Notes under the pieces: generated by a model
What the model saw: only the letters and a program-made list of their open reading frames with translations
What the model was told of the DNA's origin: nothing
Database searches by the model: none
Position numbers and translations under genes: made by a program
Assembly (NCBI RefSeq): GCF_900496965.1
Contig: NZ_UFQB01000007.1
Coordinates: 124,001-188,000 of the forward strand
DNA from: Achromobacter agilis
GTDB taxonomy: Bacteria; Pseudomonadota; Gammaproteobacteria; Burkholderiales; Burkholderiaceae_B
Direction of reading: 5' to 3'
DNA length: 64,000 bases
In this document: piece after piece, positions 18,116-27,286 of the stretch
Numbering within the stretch: the stretch's first letter is position 1
How the letters are laid out: the number at the start of each line of letters is the position of its first letter

Positions 18116-18592
18116 TCAGGCCCAGCTGGCCAGCATGCCGCCGGGCAGCGCGGTTTCGGGCGCCGTCTCCGGAGCGAGAGAGGAATCCGATACGGCATCG
18201 GCCAGGCGGCCGGCCCAGCGTTCGGCGTTCATGACGAGCGCCTGCAACAGCTTCTCCAGCCGGGCCTGGTCCATCTGCGTGGTCGGCTCGCGAAACTGCA
18301 GGTACACCATGCCTTCCCGCGAATTGGTCGACAGCGTGCCTCCGCCTGAACCGGTCCAATAGAAATTGGCGTCCGCGATCTGCTGCAGCACGCGGGCACG
18401 ATTGTGGTCGCCGAACGCGCCGCAGCGCGCAGTGAAGACCGCCTGTTCGCCGTCTTCGACGAATTCGATGGCGATGTCCAGCTTGCCGTCCAGGCGCAAT
18501 TGGCAGTGGCCGTCATCGTCCAGAGCCAGATCGGGAATGCCGACCATCTGGCCGATGCGTTGCAGCAGGGTTTGCAGGTTTTGCTTGGACAT
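18116..18592 (-). CDS. CesT family type III secretion chaperone, 158 aa
   Basis: Small acidic protein with the class I chaperone order. A helix LQTLLQRIGQMVGI is followed by a strand (CQLRLDGKLDIAIEF), then QAVFTARCGAF, a helix ARVLQQIADANFYW and a C-terminal helix (RLEKLLQALVMNAERWAG). GGAGGAA precedes the ATG. It is the first gene of a leftward unit with the 910-residue effector candidate and should bind that effector's N-terminal region. Its extra C-terminal tail of about 25 residues is Ala/Pro-rich. No secretion-apparatus genes are nearby. Confidence 0.88.
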   Translation of the reverse strand: MSKQNLQTLLQRIGQMVGIPDLALDDDGHCQLRLDGKLDIAIEFVEDGEQAVFTARCGAFGDHNRARVLQQIADANFYWTGSGGGTLSTNSREGMVYLQFREPTTQMDQARLEKLLQALVMNAERWAGRLADAVSDSSLAPETAPETALPGGMLASWA

Positions 18593-18945
18593 CGAGGATT
18601 TCCTCCAGCTTGGAGATTGCGTCTATCGAGGCGAACGCGTGTTCGGATGCAGCCTGAGTAACAGGGACAATCGGGAAGTTCCCGGAGCCGGATCGGGCCA
18701 TTCACGCGTGGAAATTCAGAAGGCAACGCGAACCCGGCGCCTTCGAGGGAAAACCCTAGGCGCGCGCCGCTGAACGGGCCATGGGCATTCAGCATCGAGA
18801 AGCGCGGTTAAAGGGAATCCCGCGGCGGCAAGTCCCGTCGCTGTGCACTGCTGCCTCTGCTAAGATGAGTTGCCCAGGTCATCCAGGGGCAAGACGCTCC
18901 TGAAGGTGCACCTATTTGTTGTCGACACCCTTCATAAAAAGCCCG
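18593..18945. other. 353-base divergent region between the chaperone and the FDH island
   Basis: No gene is supported here; the open frames present overlap and lack protein character. It must hold the leftward promoter of the effector cassette and the rightward promoter of the Mrp gene. A 13-bp palindrome CGGGAAGTTCCCG lies at 18672-18684 and could be an operator or regulator site of the cassette. A TAAGAT hexamer at 18861-18866 is a possible rightward -10. I see no clear hrp-box or other known type III promoter. Confidence 0.5.
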
Positions 18946-20034
18946 ATGGTTGCCTCCGATACCCTGCTCAAAGCGCTGCAAACCTGCCTGGATCCCAATA
19001 CCCGCAAGGATTTCGTTTCGGCGCGTGCAATCAAGAACCTGGACATTAGCGCCGACGGCGACGTTTCCTTCGATGTCGAGTTGGGCTATCCAGCCAAAAG
19101 CCAGATACCGGCATTGCGCCGCGCGCTCATCGGCGCGGCGAAGACGGTGCCCGGCGTCCAGAACGTGTCCGTCAACCTTCAAAGCGTCATCGGCACCCAT
19201 GCCGTGCAGCGCGGCGTGGCGCTCCTGCCCAACGTGAAGAACGTGATCGCCGTCGCCTCCGGCAAGGGCGGCGTCGGAAAGAGCACGACGGCAGCCAATC
19301 TGGCCCTCGCCCTGGCCGCGGAAGGCGCCAGAGTGGGCCTGCTCGACGCCGATATCTATGGCCCAAGCCAGGCCTTGATGATGGGCATCGAAGGCCGCCC
19401 CCAAAGCGAAGACGGCGACACCATGGAGCCGCTGGAAAACTACGGCGTGCAGGTGATGTCGATCGGCTTTCTCGTGGATGCCGACGAAGCCATGATCTGG
19501 CGCGGCCCCATGGCAGTGCAGGCGCTTGAACAATTGCTGCGCAAAACCAACTGGAAGAACCTCGATTACCTGATCATCGACATGCCTCCCGGCACGGGCG
19601 ACATTCACCTCACGCTGAGCCAGAAGGTGCCGGTCACCGGCGCCGTGGTCGTCACCACGCCGCAAGACATCGCCCTGCTGGACGCGCGCAAGGGGGTGAA
19701 GATGTTCGAGAAGGTCGGGGTTCCGATCCTGGGCGTCGTCGAAAACATGGCGGTGCACGTCTGTAGCAAATGCGGCAACGCCGAGCACATTTTCGGCTCG
19801 GGCGGCGGCCAGAAAATGGCGGCCGACTACGACCTGGCCTATCTGGGCGCGCTGCCGCTGGACATCAATATCCGCCTCCAGGCCGACAGCGGACGCCCCT
19901 CGGTCGTCTTCGACCCCGACGGCGAAGTCGCCGGGCTGTATAAATCGCTGGCGCGTCAGGTGGCCGTAGCCGTGGCGGACATGGACAAGGACTATTCCGC
20001 CAAGTTCTCGGCCATCGCCATCAAGCGCGCGTAA
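18946..20034 (+). CDS. Mrp/ApbC family Fe-S cluster carrier ATPase, 362 aa
   Basis: P-loop NTPase of the Mrp/NBP35 family, which carries [4Fe-4S] clusters to apo-proteins. An N-terminal MIP18/DUF59-like domain (about 1-85) precedes the deviant Walker A GKGGVGKST at 106-114. Then come DADIYGPSQ, IDMPPGTGD and a C-terminal VCSKCGN that carries the cluster-binding CxxC. ATG 18946 was chosen; TTG 30 bases upstream also keeps the frame. It stands at the head of the formate dehydrogenase island, 12 bases before the DUF3305 gene. It may be a dedicated copy for this Fe-S-rich enzyme. Confidence 0.9.
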   Translation: MVASDTLLKALQTCLDPNTRKDFVSARAIKNLDISADGDVSFDVELGYPAKSQIPALRRALIGAAKTVPGVQNVSVNLQSVIGTHAVQRGVALLPNVKNVIAVASGKGGVGKSTTAANLALALAAEGARVGLLDADIYGPSQALMMGIEGRPQSEDGDTMEPLENYGVQVMSIGFLVDADEAMIWRGPMAVQALEQLLRKTNWKNLDYLIIDMPPGTGDIHLTLSQKVPVTGAVVVTTPQDIALLDARKGVKMFEKVGVPILGVVENMAVHVCSKCGNAEHIFGSGGGQKMAADYDLAYLGALPLDINIRLQADSGRPSVVFDPDGEVAGLYKSLARQVAVAVADMDKDYSAKFSAIAIKRA

Positions 20035-20046
20035 CGGAAGCGGCTC

Positions 20047-20613
20047 ATGGAAACTTTTCCACCCATCCCCCTCACGCTGGACGTCGCGGTGCTGATGCGC
20101 AAAGAGCGCATCACCGGCGCCATGAGCCGATGGCAGGAATGGCGGTGGGTGCTCGAGGACGTCGTGGTCAACGAGCCGGGGTTCGGCGCCGACCCGCGCC
20201 TGCTCTACCACGACGACACGCAAGAGCGCTGGCTGCATCCCGGTTTCACCGTCCGCCTGTTCAAGGATGACGCGGAGGGCTATCTGCTCAATGCGTCGGC
20301 CCCTGCGCCCTGCTGGTTCGTGCTGTGGCGCATGGAAGAAAGCCCCTCGGTGGCCGAAGCGCCGCTCGCACGCCCTGAAATCGTCACGTTGAGCTACCAC
20401 GATGCCGGACGCTGGCTGGACGCCCAGGAAACCGTAGAGCAGGTGCCGGCGCCGCCCGATATCGTGGCGTGGATCAAGGCATTCGTGGCCACTTACTATG
20501 TGCCCGAGCCCAAGCGGCGGCGGCGCCCCGCCAGCTTCCAGTCGCTGCAGGACCGCTTCGGCAACCCGGCATCCGTCACTACCGTCAAGAAATTCGGCGG
20601 CGAGCCATCATGA
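20047..20613 (+). CDS. DUF3305 domain protein, formate dehydrogenase accessory, 188 aa
   Basis: Cytoplasmic protein of the DUF3305 family, found almost only in FDH gene clusters of this type. The pattern AVLMRKERITGAMSRWQEWRW, short of the GFTVRLFKDDAEGYLLN strand, is typical. Length and basic C-terminus (PKRRRRPASFQSLQDRFG) fit the family. The molecular role is not established; co-occurrence suggests FDH maturation. The stop overlaps the DUF3306 start (ATGA). Confidence 0.87.
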   Translation: METFPPIPLTLDVAVLMRKERITGAMSRWQEWRWVLEDVVVNEPGFGADPRLLYHDDTQERWLHPGFTVRLFKDDAEGYLLNASAPAPCWFVLWRMEESPSVAEAPLARPEIVTLSYHDAGRWLDAQETVEQVPAPPDIVAWIKAFVATYYVPEPKRRRRPASFQSLQDRFGNPASVTTVKKFGGEPS

Positions 20614-21221
20614 CCGAAGAACGCCATTCAGGCTTCCTGCATCGCTGGTCGCGCCGGAAAATCGAAGCACGGGAAAGCGAACTCCAGGACAAGCCGCCCG
20701 TGCCGGAGGTCCTGGCCGAAGATGCGCCCGCCCTCGATGACACGCCGGTTGCGCCGCCCGAACAGCCGGCCGAGCCCGCGCTGCCCACGATGGACGACGT
20801 CCGGGCGCTCACGGCCGATTCCGATTTCAGCCGCTTCGTGATCCGTGGCGTGGCGCCCGACGTCAAGAACGCGGCGCTCAAGAAGCTGTTTGCCGACCCG
20901 CATTACAACGTGATGGACGGGCTGGATACTTATATAGACGACTATTCACAGTTGGCGCCGCTTCCGGAGTCCGCCCTGCGCAAGATGGCGGTATCCAAGA
21001 TCTTCGGCTTTTTCGAAGAAGAGGCCCGCTGCGCCGCCAGCGCCCTGGCCGATGGCGCGCAAGCAAGCCCGGCGCCCGAACGCGCAAGCGCGCCTGACAT
21101 CGAAAACGGCGCGGCGGACGCCGGCGGCGTCGCCGCCCCAGCCTTGCCCACGCCCGACGATTCCCCCGCCGGACTGCCGTCCGCCGCCGAGCCGGTACCG
21201 ACCGCTGGAACCAAGCCATGA
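20610..21221 (+). CDS. DUF3306 domain protein, formate dehydrogenase accessory, 203 aa
   Basis: The N-terminus GFLHRWSRRKIEARE and the core FSRFVIRGVAPDVKNAALKK, then HYNVMDGLDTYIDDYS, identify DUF3306. The remaining 60 residues are a low-complexity Pro/Ala tail. Start and stop both overlap neighbours by four bases, so it is translated with DUF3305 and the Fe-S protein. Its role in FDH assembly is inferred from genomic association only. The frame is open further upstream, but ATG 20610 matches the family start. Confidence 0.85.
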   Translation: MTEERHSGFLHRWSRRKIEARESELQDKPPVPEVLAEDAPALDDTPVAPPEQPAEPALPTMDDVRALTADSDFSRFVIRGVAPDVKNAALKKLFADPHYNVMDGLDTYIDDYSQLAPLPESALRKMAVSKIFGFFEEEARCAASALADGAQASPAPERASAPDIENGAADAGGVAAPALPTPDDSPAGLPSAAEPVPTAGTKP

Positions 21222-23314
21222 CGACACTCATCTGCGACTGCAATCGCACAATGCCGCTGGCGCCCGAAGCGCTGGGCGAGGCACTGGGCGAAACACTGAC
21301 CCTGCATTCCACGTTGTGCCGCCGCGAAGCGGGCGCCTTCCAGCAGGCCATACGCGGCGAAAGCGATGTCGTGGTGGCCTGTACGCAGGAAAAGCGCCTG
21401 TTCGGGGAACTGGGCGCCGCCACCGAAGGCGCCGTCGCGCCCGTGAAGTTCATCAATATCCGGGAGACCGGCGGCTGGAGCCGCGATGCCGCGCAGGCCA
21501 TGCCGAAACTGGCGGCGCTGCTGGCGGCCGCCCATCTGCCCGACCCCGACCCGGTGCCCACCGTCACCTACAAAAGCGCGGGCCGCCTGCTGATCATCGG
21601 CCCGGTGGATCGCGCCGAACAGGCGGCCGCCCTGCTCGACGACGTACTGAACGTCACGATATTTGCCCAAGGGTTCGGCGAGCGCGGCGGCTCGCAGGAC
21701 AGGCGTTTTCCCATCCTGTCCGGCCACCTGGGCGCCGTGACCGGCTGGCTGGGCGCCTTCGAAGCCCAATGGACCCAGGACAACCCCATCGACCTGGACC
21801 TCTGTACCCGTTGCAATGCCTGCCTGGCGGCCTGTCCGGAAGGCGCCATCGGGCTGGACTACCAGGTCAATGGCGACCTGTGCCGGTCACACCGGGACTG
21901 TGTGGCCTCCTGTAAGGTGGCGGGCGCGATTGATTTCAGCCGCCCGCCGGAAACCTACGCCGAAACCTTCGACCTGGTGCTGAACCTCGGCACGCAGCCC
22001 GTATTCACCCGCCATGCCCCGCCCCAAGGCTATTTCACCTGGGACGGCACGGATCCGGGCGTGCTATTGCGGCTGCGCGACCTGGTCGGCGAGTTCGAGA
22101 AGCCCAAGTTTTTCGACTACAAGCAGAAGCTCTGCGCCCATAGCCGCAATACCACCGTGGGCTGCGACGCCTGCGTGCAGATCTGCTCCGCCGAAGCCAT
22201 CTCGAGCGATGTCCGCAATCAGCAAATCAAGGTAAACCCCAATCTCTGCGTCGGCTGCGGCGCCTGTACCACCGTCTGTCCGACGGGAGCCATCAGCTAC
22301 AGCTATCCGCGCATCGCCGACCAAGGCGCGCGCCTGCGCACGCTGCTGTCCACCTACTCGCGGGCCGGCGGGCGCGACGCCATCGTGCTGCTGCACAGCC
22401 AGGACCGCGGCCAGGCCCTCATCGACCAGCTAGGACGCGCCGCCGCGCTGGGCGTGGCCCACGGCGTCCCGGCCAACGTCATCCCGGTATCGCTGTGGCA
22501 CACCGCCAGCCTGGGCGCGGACCTGTGGCTCTCGGCCGTGGCCTACGGCGCCAGTCAGATCGCCGTGCTGACCACCGGCGAAGAGGCGCCGCAATACCTG
22601 GACGGCCTGGCCGCACAAATGGAAGTGGCCCAAACCCTGCTCAACGGCCTGGGCTATGCCGGGCAGCACTTGCACCTGATCCGCGAGTCGGAGCCGGCCG
22701 GGCTGGATCGGACGCTGCTTGCCCTGGCCGGCCGCAAGCCCCAGGCGCCCGCCGAACACGCGCGCCACGCGGTCGCGCCGGAAAAGCGGACCACGCTGGA
22801 ACTGGCGCTGGACCACCTGATCGCCCACGCTCCCGCGCCGCTGCCGCCGGCGATCCCGCTGCCCGCCGGCGTTCCCGGCACAGGTGCCGCGCTGGGCGGG
22901 CTGGAAGTCGACAATGAGCGCTGCACGCTCTGCATGAGTTGCGTGAGCGCCTGTCCATCCAGCGCGCTGCTGGACAATCCCCAGGCGCCGCAGCTGCGCT
23001 TCCTGGAAAAGAACTGCGTGCAATGCGGCCTGTGCGCCACGACCTGTCCCGAACAGGCGATCAAGCTTGTCCCGCGCCTGCTGCTGGCCCCGCGGCGCAA
23101 GGAAGCCGTCGTCATCAACGAGACCCAGCCGTTCCATTGCGTGCGCTGCAACAAGCCTTTTGGCACGGTTAAGGGCGTCGAAGCGATGCTCGGCCGGCTG
23201 GCCGGCCACGCCATGTTCCAGGGCGCAGCGCTCGAGCGCCTGAAGATGTGCGGCGATTGCCGCGTCATTGAAATGTACTCGTCCGAAAACGAAACCAAGA
23301 TCACGCAACTATGA
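21218..23314 (+). CDS. Multi-cluster 4Fe-4S ferredoxin-type protein of the FDH cluster, 698 aa
   Basis: Large cytoplasmic iron-sulfur protein. Ferredoxin-type motifs occur in three blocks: CTRCNACLAACPEG near 195-210; CVGCGACTTVCPTG near 345-360 with CDACVQIC just before; and CTLCMSCVSACPSS with CVQCGLCATTCPEQ near 570-615. A C-terminal FHCVRCNKPFG plus MCGDCR adds a further metal site. The central part is helical and lacks cysteines. Such proteins accompany FDH3 clusters and are thought to help electron transfer or cluster assembly. The exact function is unknown. Confidence 0.87.
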   Translation: MTTLICDCNRTMPLAPEALGEALGETLTLHSTLCRREAGAFQQAIRGESDVVVACTQEKRLFGELGAATEGAVAPVKFINIRETGGWSRDAAQAMPKLAALLAAAHLPDPDPVPTVTYKSAGRLLIIGPVDRAEQAAALLDDVLNVTIFAQGFGERGGSQDRRFPILSGHLGAVTGWLGAFEAQWTQDNPIDLDLCTRCNACLAACPEGAIGLDYQVNGDLCRSHRDCVASCKVAGAIDFSRPPETYAETFDLVLNLGTQPVFTRHAPPQGYFTWDGTDPGVLLRLRDLVGEFEKPKFFDYKQKLCAHSRNTTVGCDACVQICSAEAISSDVRNQQIKVNPNLCVGCGACTTVCPTGAISYSYPRIADQGARLRTLLSTYSRAGGRDAIVLLHSQDRGQALIDQLGRAAALGVAHGVPANVIPVSLWHTASLGADLWLSAVAYGASQIAVLTTGEEAPQYLDGLAAQMEVAQTLLNGLGYAGQHLHLIRESEPAGLDRTLLALAGRKPQAPAEHARHAVAPEKRTTLELALDHLIAHAPAPLPPAIPLPAGVPGTGAALGGLEVDNERCTLCMSCVSACPSSALLDNPQAPQLRFLEKNCVQCGLCATTCPEQAIKLVPRLLLAPRRKEAVVINETQPFHCVRCNKPFGTVKGVEAMLGRLAGHAMFQGAALERLKMCGDCRVIEMYSSENETKITQL

Positions 23315-23940
23315 CCGTTTCCGTGTCCGCCGCCCTGCCCCCGCCTTCGGATTTCGACGAGGAGGTCGCCCGCGCCGAAATCTACGGCCTGCTCGCCCAA
23401 TTGTTCTACGCCCCGGCGTCTCCCGAACTGCTGGAAGCCCTGCGCAAGGCGGAACCGCAAGCGCCGGACGCCGGCAGTTTCCTCGAGGCGCCCTGGCAAG
23501 ACCTGCAGCGGGAAGCCCAGGCGATGGGCGACGCCGCCATCGCGGCCGAGTACGACACGCTGTTCGGCGGCATGGGAAAACCCGAGGTCTATCTATTCGG
23601 TTCGCACTACCTGACCGGCTTCCTGAACGAAAAGCCGCTGGTGGGCCTGCGCAACGACCTGCAGGTGCTGGGCCTGGCGCGCGACGCAACCGTGTCCGAA
23701 ACCGAAGATCACATCGCCTTTCTGTGCGAGGTCATGCGCTACCTGATCGCGGGCGAAGACGCCGGCGTGTCCAACCTGACCCGCCAGCGCGAATTCTTCA
23801 GCACGCACATCCAGCCTTGGGTCCACGACATGGGCGCAACCATCGCCGCCCATCCCGCCGCGCGTTTCTATGCGCGGGCGGCGGCCTTTCTTCTGGCCTT
23901 CGCGAATGTCGAAGCCCAGGGGTTCGACATGCTGGGATAG
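23311..23940 (+). CDS. TorD-family molybdoenzyme chaperone for formate dehydrogenase, 209 aa
   Basis: All-helical TorD/DmsD-like redox enzyme maturation protein. Visible hallmarks are YGLLAQLFYAPASPELLEAL, the EDHIAFLCEVMRYLIAG helix and EFFSTHIQPWVHDM. It should bind the Tat signal of the FDH alpha subunit and hold it until the cofactor is inserted. Start overlaps the Fe-S protein stop. A promoter candidate follows, so the structural genes may also be transcribed separately. Confidence 0.9.
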   Translation: MTVSVSAALPPPSDFDEEVARAEIYGLLAQLFYAPASPELLEALRKAEPQAPDAGSFLEAPWQDLQREAQAMGDAAIAAEYDTLFGGMGKPEVYLFGSHYLTGFLNEKPLVGLRNDLQVLGLARDATVSETEDHIAFLCEVMRYLIAGEDAGVSNLTRQREFFSTHIQPWVHDMGATIAAHPAARFYARAAAFLLAFANVEAQGFDMLG

Positions 23941-24022
23941 CGGGCTCGAACTGAACTGATTCCCGTCTGCGATTCGGCATCTGCCATTGTGCAGCGCAAC
24001 CTGCGACTCCGCCTTCTGGCGG

Positions 24023-24051
24023 TTGTCCTGCCCCAGGTCACGGGGTACATT
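24023..24051 (+). promoter_or_regulatory. Putative promoter of the FDH structural genes
   Basis: TTGTCC (24023-24028) and TACATT (24046-24051) are spaced by 17 bases and end 39 bases before the small Tat gene. Each hexamer matches four of six sigma-70 consensus bases. The 149-base gap is the only sizeable one inside the FDH cluster. Confidence 0.4.
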
Positions 24052-24089
24052 ATGCAAAGAATTTCATAGCCAAATGCCAGGAGACGACC

Positions 24090-24293
24090 ATGTCGCAAAG
24101 TCCGACCAATCGTTCGCGCCGCAAATTCTTCGCGGGTACGGCCACGGTAGGCGCCGCTGCTGTCGGGGCCGTCGTCCTCCCCGGCGTGCAGGCCAAGCCG
24201 GCCGCCGCGGATACGCAGGCCGCGCCCACGCAGGGCGGCGGCTATCGCCTGAGCGAACACGTCAAGCGCTACTACAAGACCACCCTCGTTTGA
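24090..24293 (+). CDS. Small Tat-targeted formate dehydrogenase region protein, 67 aa
   Basis: Tiny exported protein known from FDH3 clusters (formate dehydrogenase region TAT target family). The twin-arginine motif SRRKFFAGTA is followed by a hydrophobic stretch (VGAAAVGAVVLPGV). The C-terminus YRLSEHVKRYYKTTLV is the conserved part. CAGGAG stands upstream of the ATG. It may be co-exported with, or be a subunit of, the dehydrogenase; its role is not proven. Confidence 0.87.
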   Translation: MSQSPTNRSRRKFFAGTATVGAAAVGAVVLPGVQAKPAAADTQAAPTQGGGYRLSEHVKRYYKTTLV

Positions 24294-24306
24294 TACGGAG
24301 CCCGGC

Positions 24307-27276
24307 ATGTTGCTGACCAAGAAAACCAGCGGAGCCGCCGCCGGCGCCTCCGAGTCGAGATTCGTGCAGAGCCTGCGCCGCGGCATGGCGCAAGCGCTTC
24401 CCACCATGGACCGCCGTTCCTTCCTGCGCCGCTCTGGCCTGGGCGTGGGCGCCGGCCTCGCGGCCACCCAGCTGTCGCTGCTCCAGCGCGCCGAAGCCGC
24501 CGAAGGCAAGGCCGGGGTGGCCATCGGCAACACCAAGATCGAAGTGCGCCGCACCGTCTGTACGCACTGTTCCGTCGGGTGCGCGGTGGACGCCGTCGTC
24601 GAGAACGGCGTCTGGGTGCGCCAGGAACCGGTGTTCGATTCGCCCATCAACCTGGGCGCGCATTGCGCCAAGGGCGCGTCGGTGCGCGAGCACGGCCACG
24701 GCGAACACCGCCTGCGCTATCCCATGAAACTGGTCAACGGCAAGTACCAGCGCATCAGCTGGGACACCGCCTACCAGGAAATCACCGCCAAGCTGATGCA
24801 ATTGCGCAAGGAAAGCGGTCCGGATTCCGTCTACTGGATCGGCTCTTCCAAGCACAACAACGAGCAATCGTACCTGCTGCGCAAGTTCGTCAGTTTCTGG
24901 GGCAGCAACAACTGCGACCACCAGGCGCGCATCTGCCACTCGACCACGGTGGCCGGCGTTGCGAATACATGGGGCTACGGCGCCATGACCAATTCGTACA
25001 ACGACATGCAGAATTCCAAAGTGGCGCTGTACATCGGCTCCAACGCCGCCGAAGCGCACCCGGTATCGATGCTGCACATGCTGCACGCCAAGGAAACCGG
25101 CTGCAAGATGATCGTGGTCGACCCGCGCTTTACCCGCACGGCGGCCAAGGCCGACCATTACGTGCGCATCCGCTCGGGCACCGACATCCCCTTTCTGTTC
25201 GGCCTGCTGTACCACGTCTTCAAGAACGGCTGGGAAGACAAGGCGTACATCAATGCGCGCGTCTACGGCATGGACGAGGTCAAGGCCGACATCCTGGCCA
25301 AATGGACGCCCGACAAAGTCGAGGACGCCTGCGGCGTCGACGAAGCGACCATGTTCAAGGTGGCCAAGCTGATGCACGAAAACCGGCCCGGCACGCTCGT
25401 ATGGTGCATGGGCCAGACCCAGCACTCGATCGGCAATGCCATGGTGCGCGCGTCCTGTATCGTGCAGCTGGCGCTGGGCAACGTCGGCAGGTCGGGCGGC
25501 GGCGCCAACATCTTCCGCGGCCACGACAACGTGCAAGGCGCCACCGACGTGGGTCCCAACCCGGATTCGCTACCGGGCTACTACGGCCTGGCCGAAGGCT
25601 CCTGGAAGCACTTCGCCCACATCTGGGGCGTCGATTACGAATGGATCAAGGCCCGCTACGCGTCGCCTGCCTTGATGACCAAGCCGGGCATCACCGTATC
25701 GCGCTGGATTGACGGCGTGCTCGAAAACCCCGACCTCATCGACCAGGAAACCAACCTGCGCGCGGTGTTTTATTGGGGGCACGCGCCCAACTCGCAGACG
25801 CGCGGGCTGGAAATGAAGCGCGCCATGGACAAACTGGACCTCCTGGTGGTGGTCGATCCGTATCCTTCGGCCACCGCCGCGATGGCCGCCATGCCGGGCA
25901 AGGCGGAAGACCTGAATCCCAACCGGGCGGTTTATCTGCTGCCCGCCGCAACGCAGTTCGAGACCAACGGCAGCTGTACCGCGTCGAACCGCTCGCTGCA
26001 ATGGCGCGAAAAGGTCATCGAACCGCTGTGGGAAAGCCGTACCGACCACATGATCATGTACCAGCTTGCCGAGAAACTGGGCTTTGGCAAGGAACTCTGC
26101 AAGAACTACAAGATGCAGAAGGTCAAGGACATGGATGAACCGGTCGTCGAGGACATCCTGCGCGAGATCAACGCCACGTGCTGGACCATCGGCTACACCG
26201 GCCAGAGCCCCGAACGCCTGAAGGCGCACATGCGCAACATGCAGATGTTCGACGTGAAAACGCTGCGCGCCAAGGGCGGCAAGGATGCCGAAACCGGCTA
26301 CGACCTGACGGGCGACTACTTCGGCCTTCCCTGGCCCTGTTGGGGCACGCCAAGCCTGAAGCACCCCGGCACGGCGAACCTCTACGACACCAGCCTGAAC
26401 GTCATGGACGGCGGGGGTAATTTCCGCGCCAATTTCGGGGTCGAACGCAATGGCGTGAACCTGTTGGCCGAAGACGGCTCGCACTCCAAGGGCGCGGACC
26501 TCACCACCGGGTACCCGGAGTTCGATCATGTGCTGCTGAAGAAGCTGGGCTGGTGGGATGACCTCACCGCCGAGGAAAAGGCCGCCGCGGAAGGCAAGAA
26601 CTGGAAGACGGATCCCTCCGGCGGCATCATCCGCGTGGTCATGAAAATCCACGGTTGCTACCCGTTCGGCAATGCCAAGGCGCGCGCCGTGGTCTGGAAC
26701 TTCCCCGACGCGATTCCGCAGCACCGCGAACCGATCTACGGCACGCGTCCGGACCTGGTCGAGAAATATCCCGCCCAGGCGGACATCAAGACCTTCTGGC
26801 GCTTGCCCACGCTGTACACCACCCTGCAAAAAAAGAACGTCGCCGACAAGCTGTACGAGAAATTCCCGCTCATCCTCACCTCGGGCCGTCTGGTCGAATA
26901 CGAGGGCGGCGGCGAGGAAACGCGCTCCAACCCCTGGCTGGCCGAGCTGCAGCAGGAAATGTTCGTCGAGCTCAACCCCAAGGCGGCGGCCGACCGGGGC
27001 ATTCGCAACGGCGACCGCTGCTGGGTCGTCACGCCCACGGGCGCGCGCCTGAACGTGCAGGCCCTGGTCACCGAACGCGTGGGCGCCGACACCGCATTCA
27101 TGCCGTTCCACTTTTCGGGCCGCTGGCAGGGCCAGGACCTGCTCGCGAACTATCCGGAAGGCGCGGCGCCCATCGTGCGCGGCGAGGCTGTCAACACCGG
27201 CACCACGTACGGCTACGACTCCGTGACGATGATGCAGGAAACCAAGACCACCATCTGCAACATAGAAAGAGCTTAA
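24307..27276 (+). CDS. fdhA: Formate dehydrogenase alpha (catalytic) subunit, Mo/W-bis-MGD, Cys type, 989 aa
   Basis: Catalytic subunit oxidising formate to CO2 in the periplasm. Tat signal DRRSFLRRSGLG is at 35-46. [4Fe-4S] ligands are C85, C88, C92 and C120. The metal ligand is C210 in QARICHSTTV (codon TGC at 24934-24936), where selenoenzymes have TGA; H211 follows as in all FDHs. Bis-MGD binding strands include YIGSNAAEAHPVSML and VVDPRFTRTA, and the C-terminal molydopterin-dinucleotide domain begins near 860. Length fits FDH3 alpha subunits. It is 10 bases ahead of the beta gene. Confidence 0.96.
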   Translation: MLLTKKTSGAAAGASESRFVQSLRRGMAQALPTMDRRSFLRRSGLGVGAGLAATQLSLLQRAEAAEGKAGVAIGNTKIEVRRTVCTHCSVGCAVDAVVENGVWVRQEPVFDSPINLGAHCAKGASVREHGHGEHRLRYPMKLVNGKYQRISWDTAYQEITAKLMQLRKESGPDSVYWIGSSKHNNEQSYLLRKFVSFWGSNNCDHQARICHSTTVAGVANTWGYGAMTNSYNDMQNSKVALYIGSNAAEAHPVSMLHMLHAKETGCKMIVVDPRFTRTAAKADHYVRIRSGTDIPFLFGLLYHVFKNGWEDKAYINARVYGMDEVKADILAKWTPDKVEDACGVDEATMFKVAKLMHENRPGTLVWCMGQTQHSIGNAMVRASCIVQLALGNVGRSGGGANIFRGHDNVQGATDVGPNPDSLPGYYGLAEGSWKHFAHIWGVDYEWIKARYASPALMTKPGITVSRWIDGVLENPDLIDQETNLRAVFYWGHAPNSQTRGLEMKRAMDKLDLLVVVDPYPSATAAMAAMPGKAEDLNPNRAVYLLPAATQFETNGSCTASNRSLQWREKVIEPLWESRTDHMIMYQLAEKLGFGKELCKNYKMQKVKDMDEPVVEDILREINATCWTIGYTGQSPERLKAHMRNMQMFDVKTLRAKGGKDAETGYDLTGDYFGLPWPCWGTPSLKHPGTANLYDTSLNVMDGGGNFRANFGVERNGVNLLAEDGSHSKGADLTTGYPEFDHVLLKKLGWWDDLTAEEKAAAEGKNWKTDPSGGIIRVVMKIHGCYPFGNAKARAVVWNFPDAIPQHREPIYGTRPDLVEKYPAQADIKTFWRLPTLYTTLQKKNVADKLYEKFPLILTSGRLVEYEGGGEETRSNPWLAELQQEMFVELNPKAAADRGIRNGDRCWVVTPTGARLNVQALVTERVGADTAFMPFHFSGRWQGQDLLANYPEGAAPIVRGEAVNTGTTYGYDSVTMMQETKTTICNIERA

Positions 27277-27286
27277 GGAGAACGCA

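Noticed and set aside
16768-18234. 488-codon plus-strand frame opposite the effector
   Set aside because: His/Arg/Gln-rich shadow of the effector and chaperone genes.
24934-24936. Possible selenocysteine codon in FDH alpha
   Set aside because: The codon is TGC (Cys210), so no selenocysteine machinery is needed.
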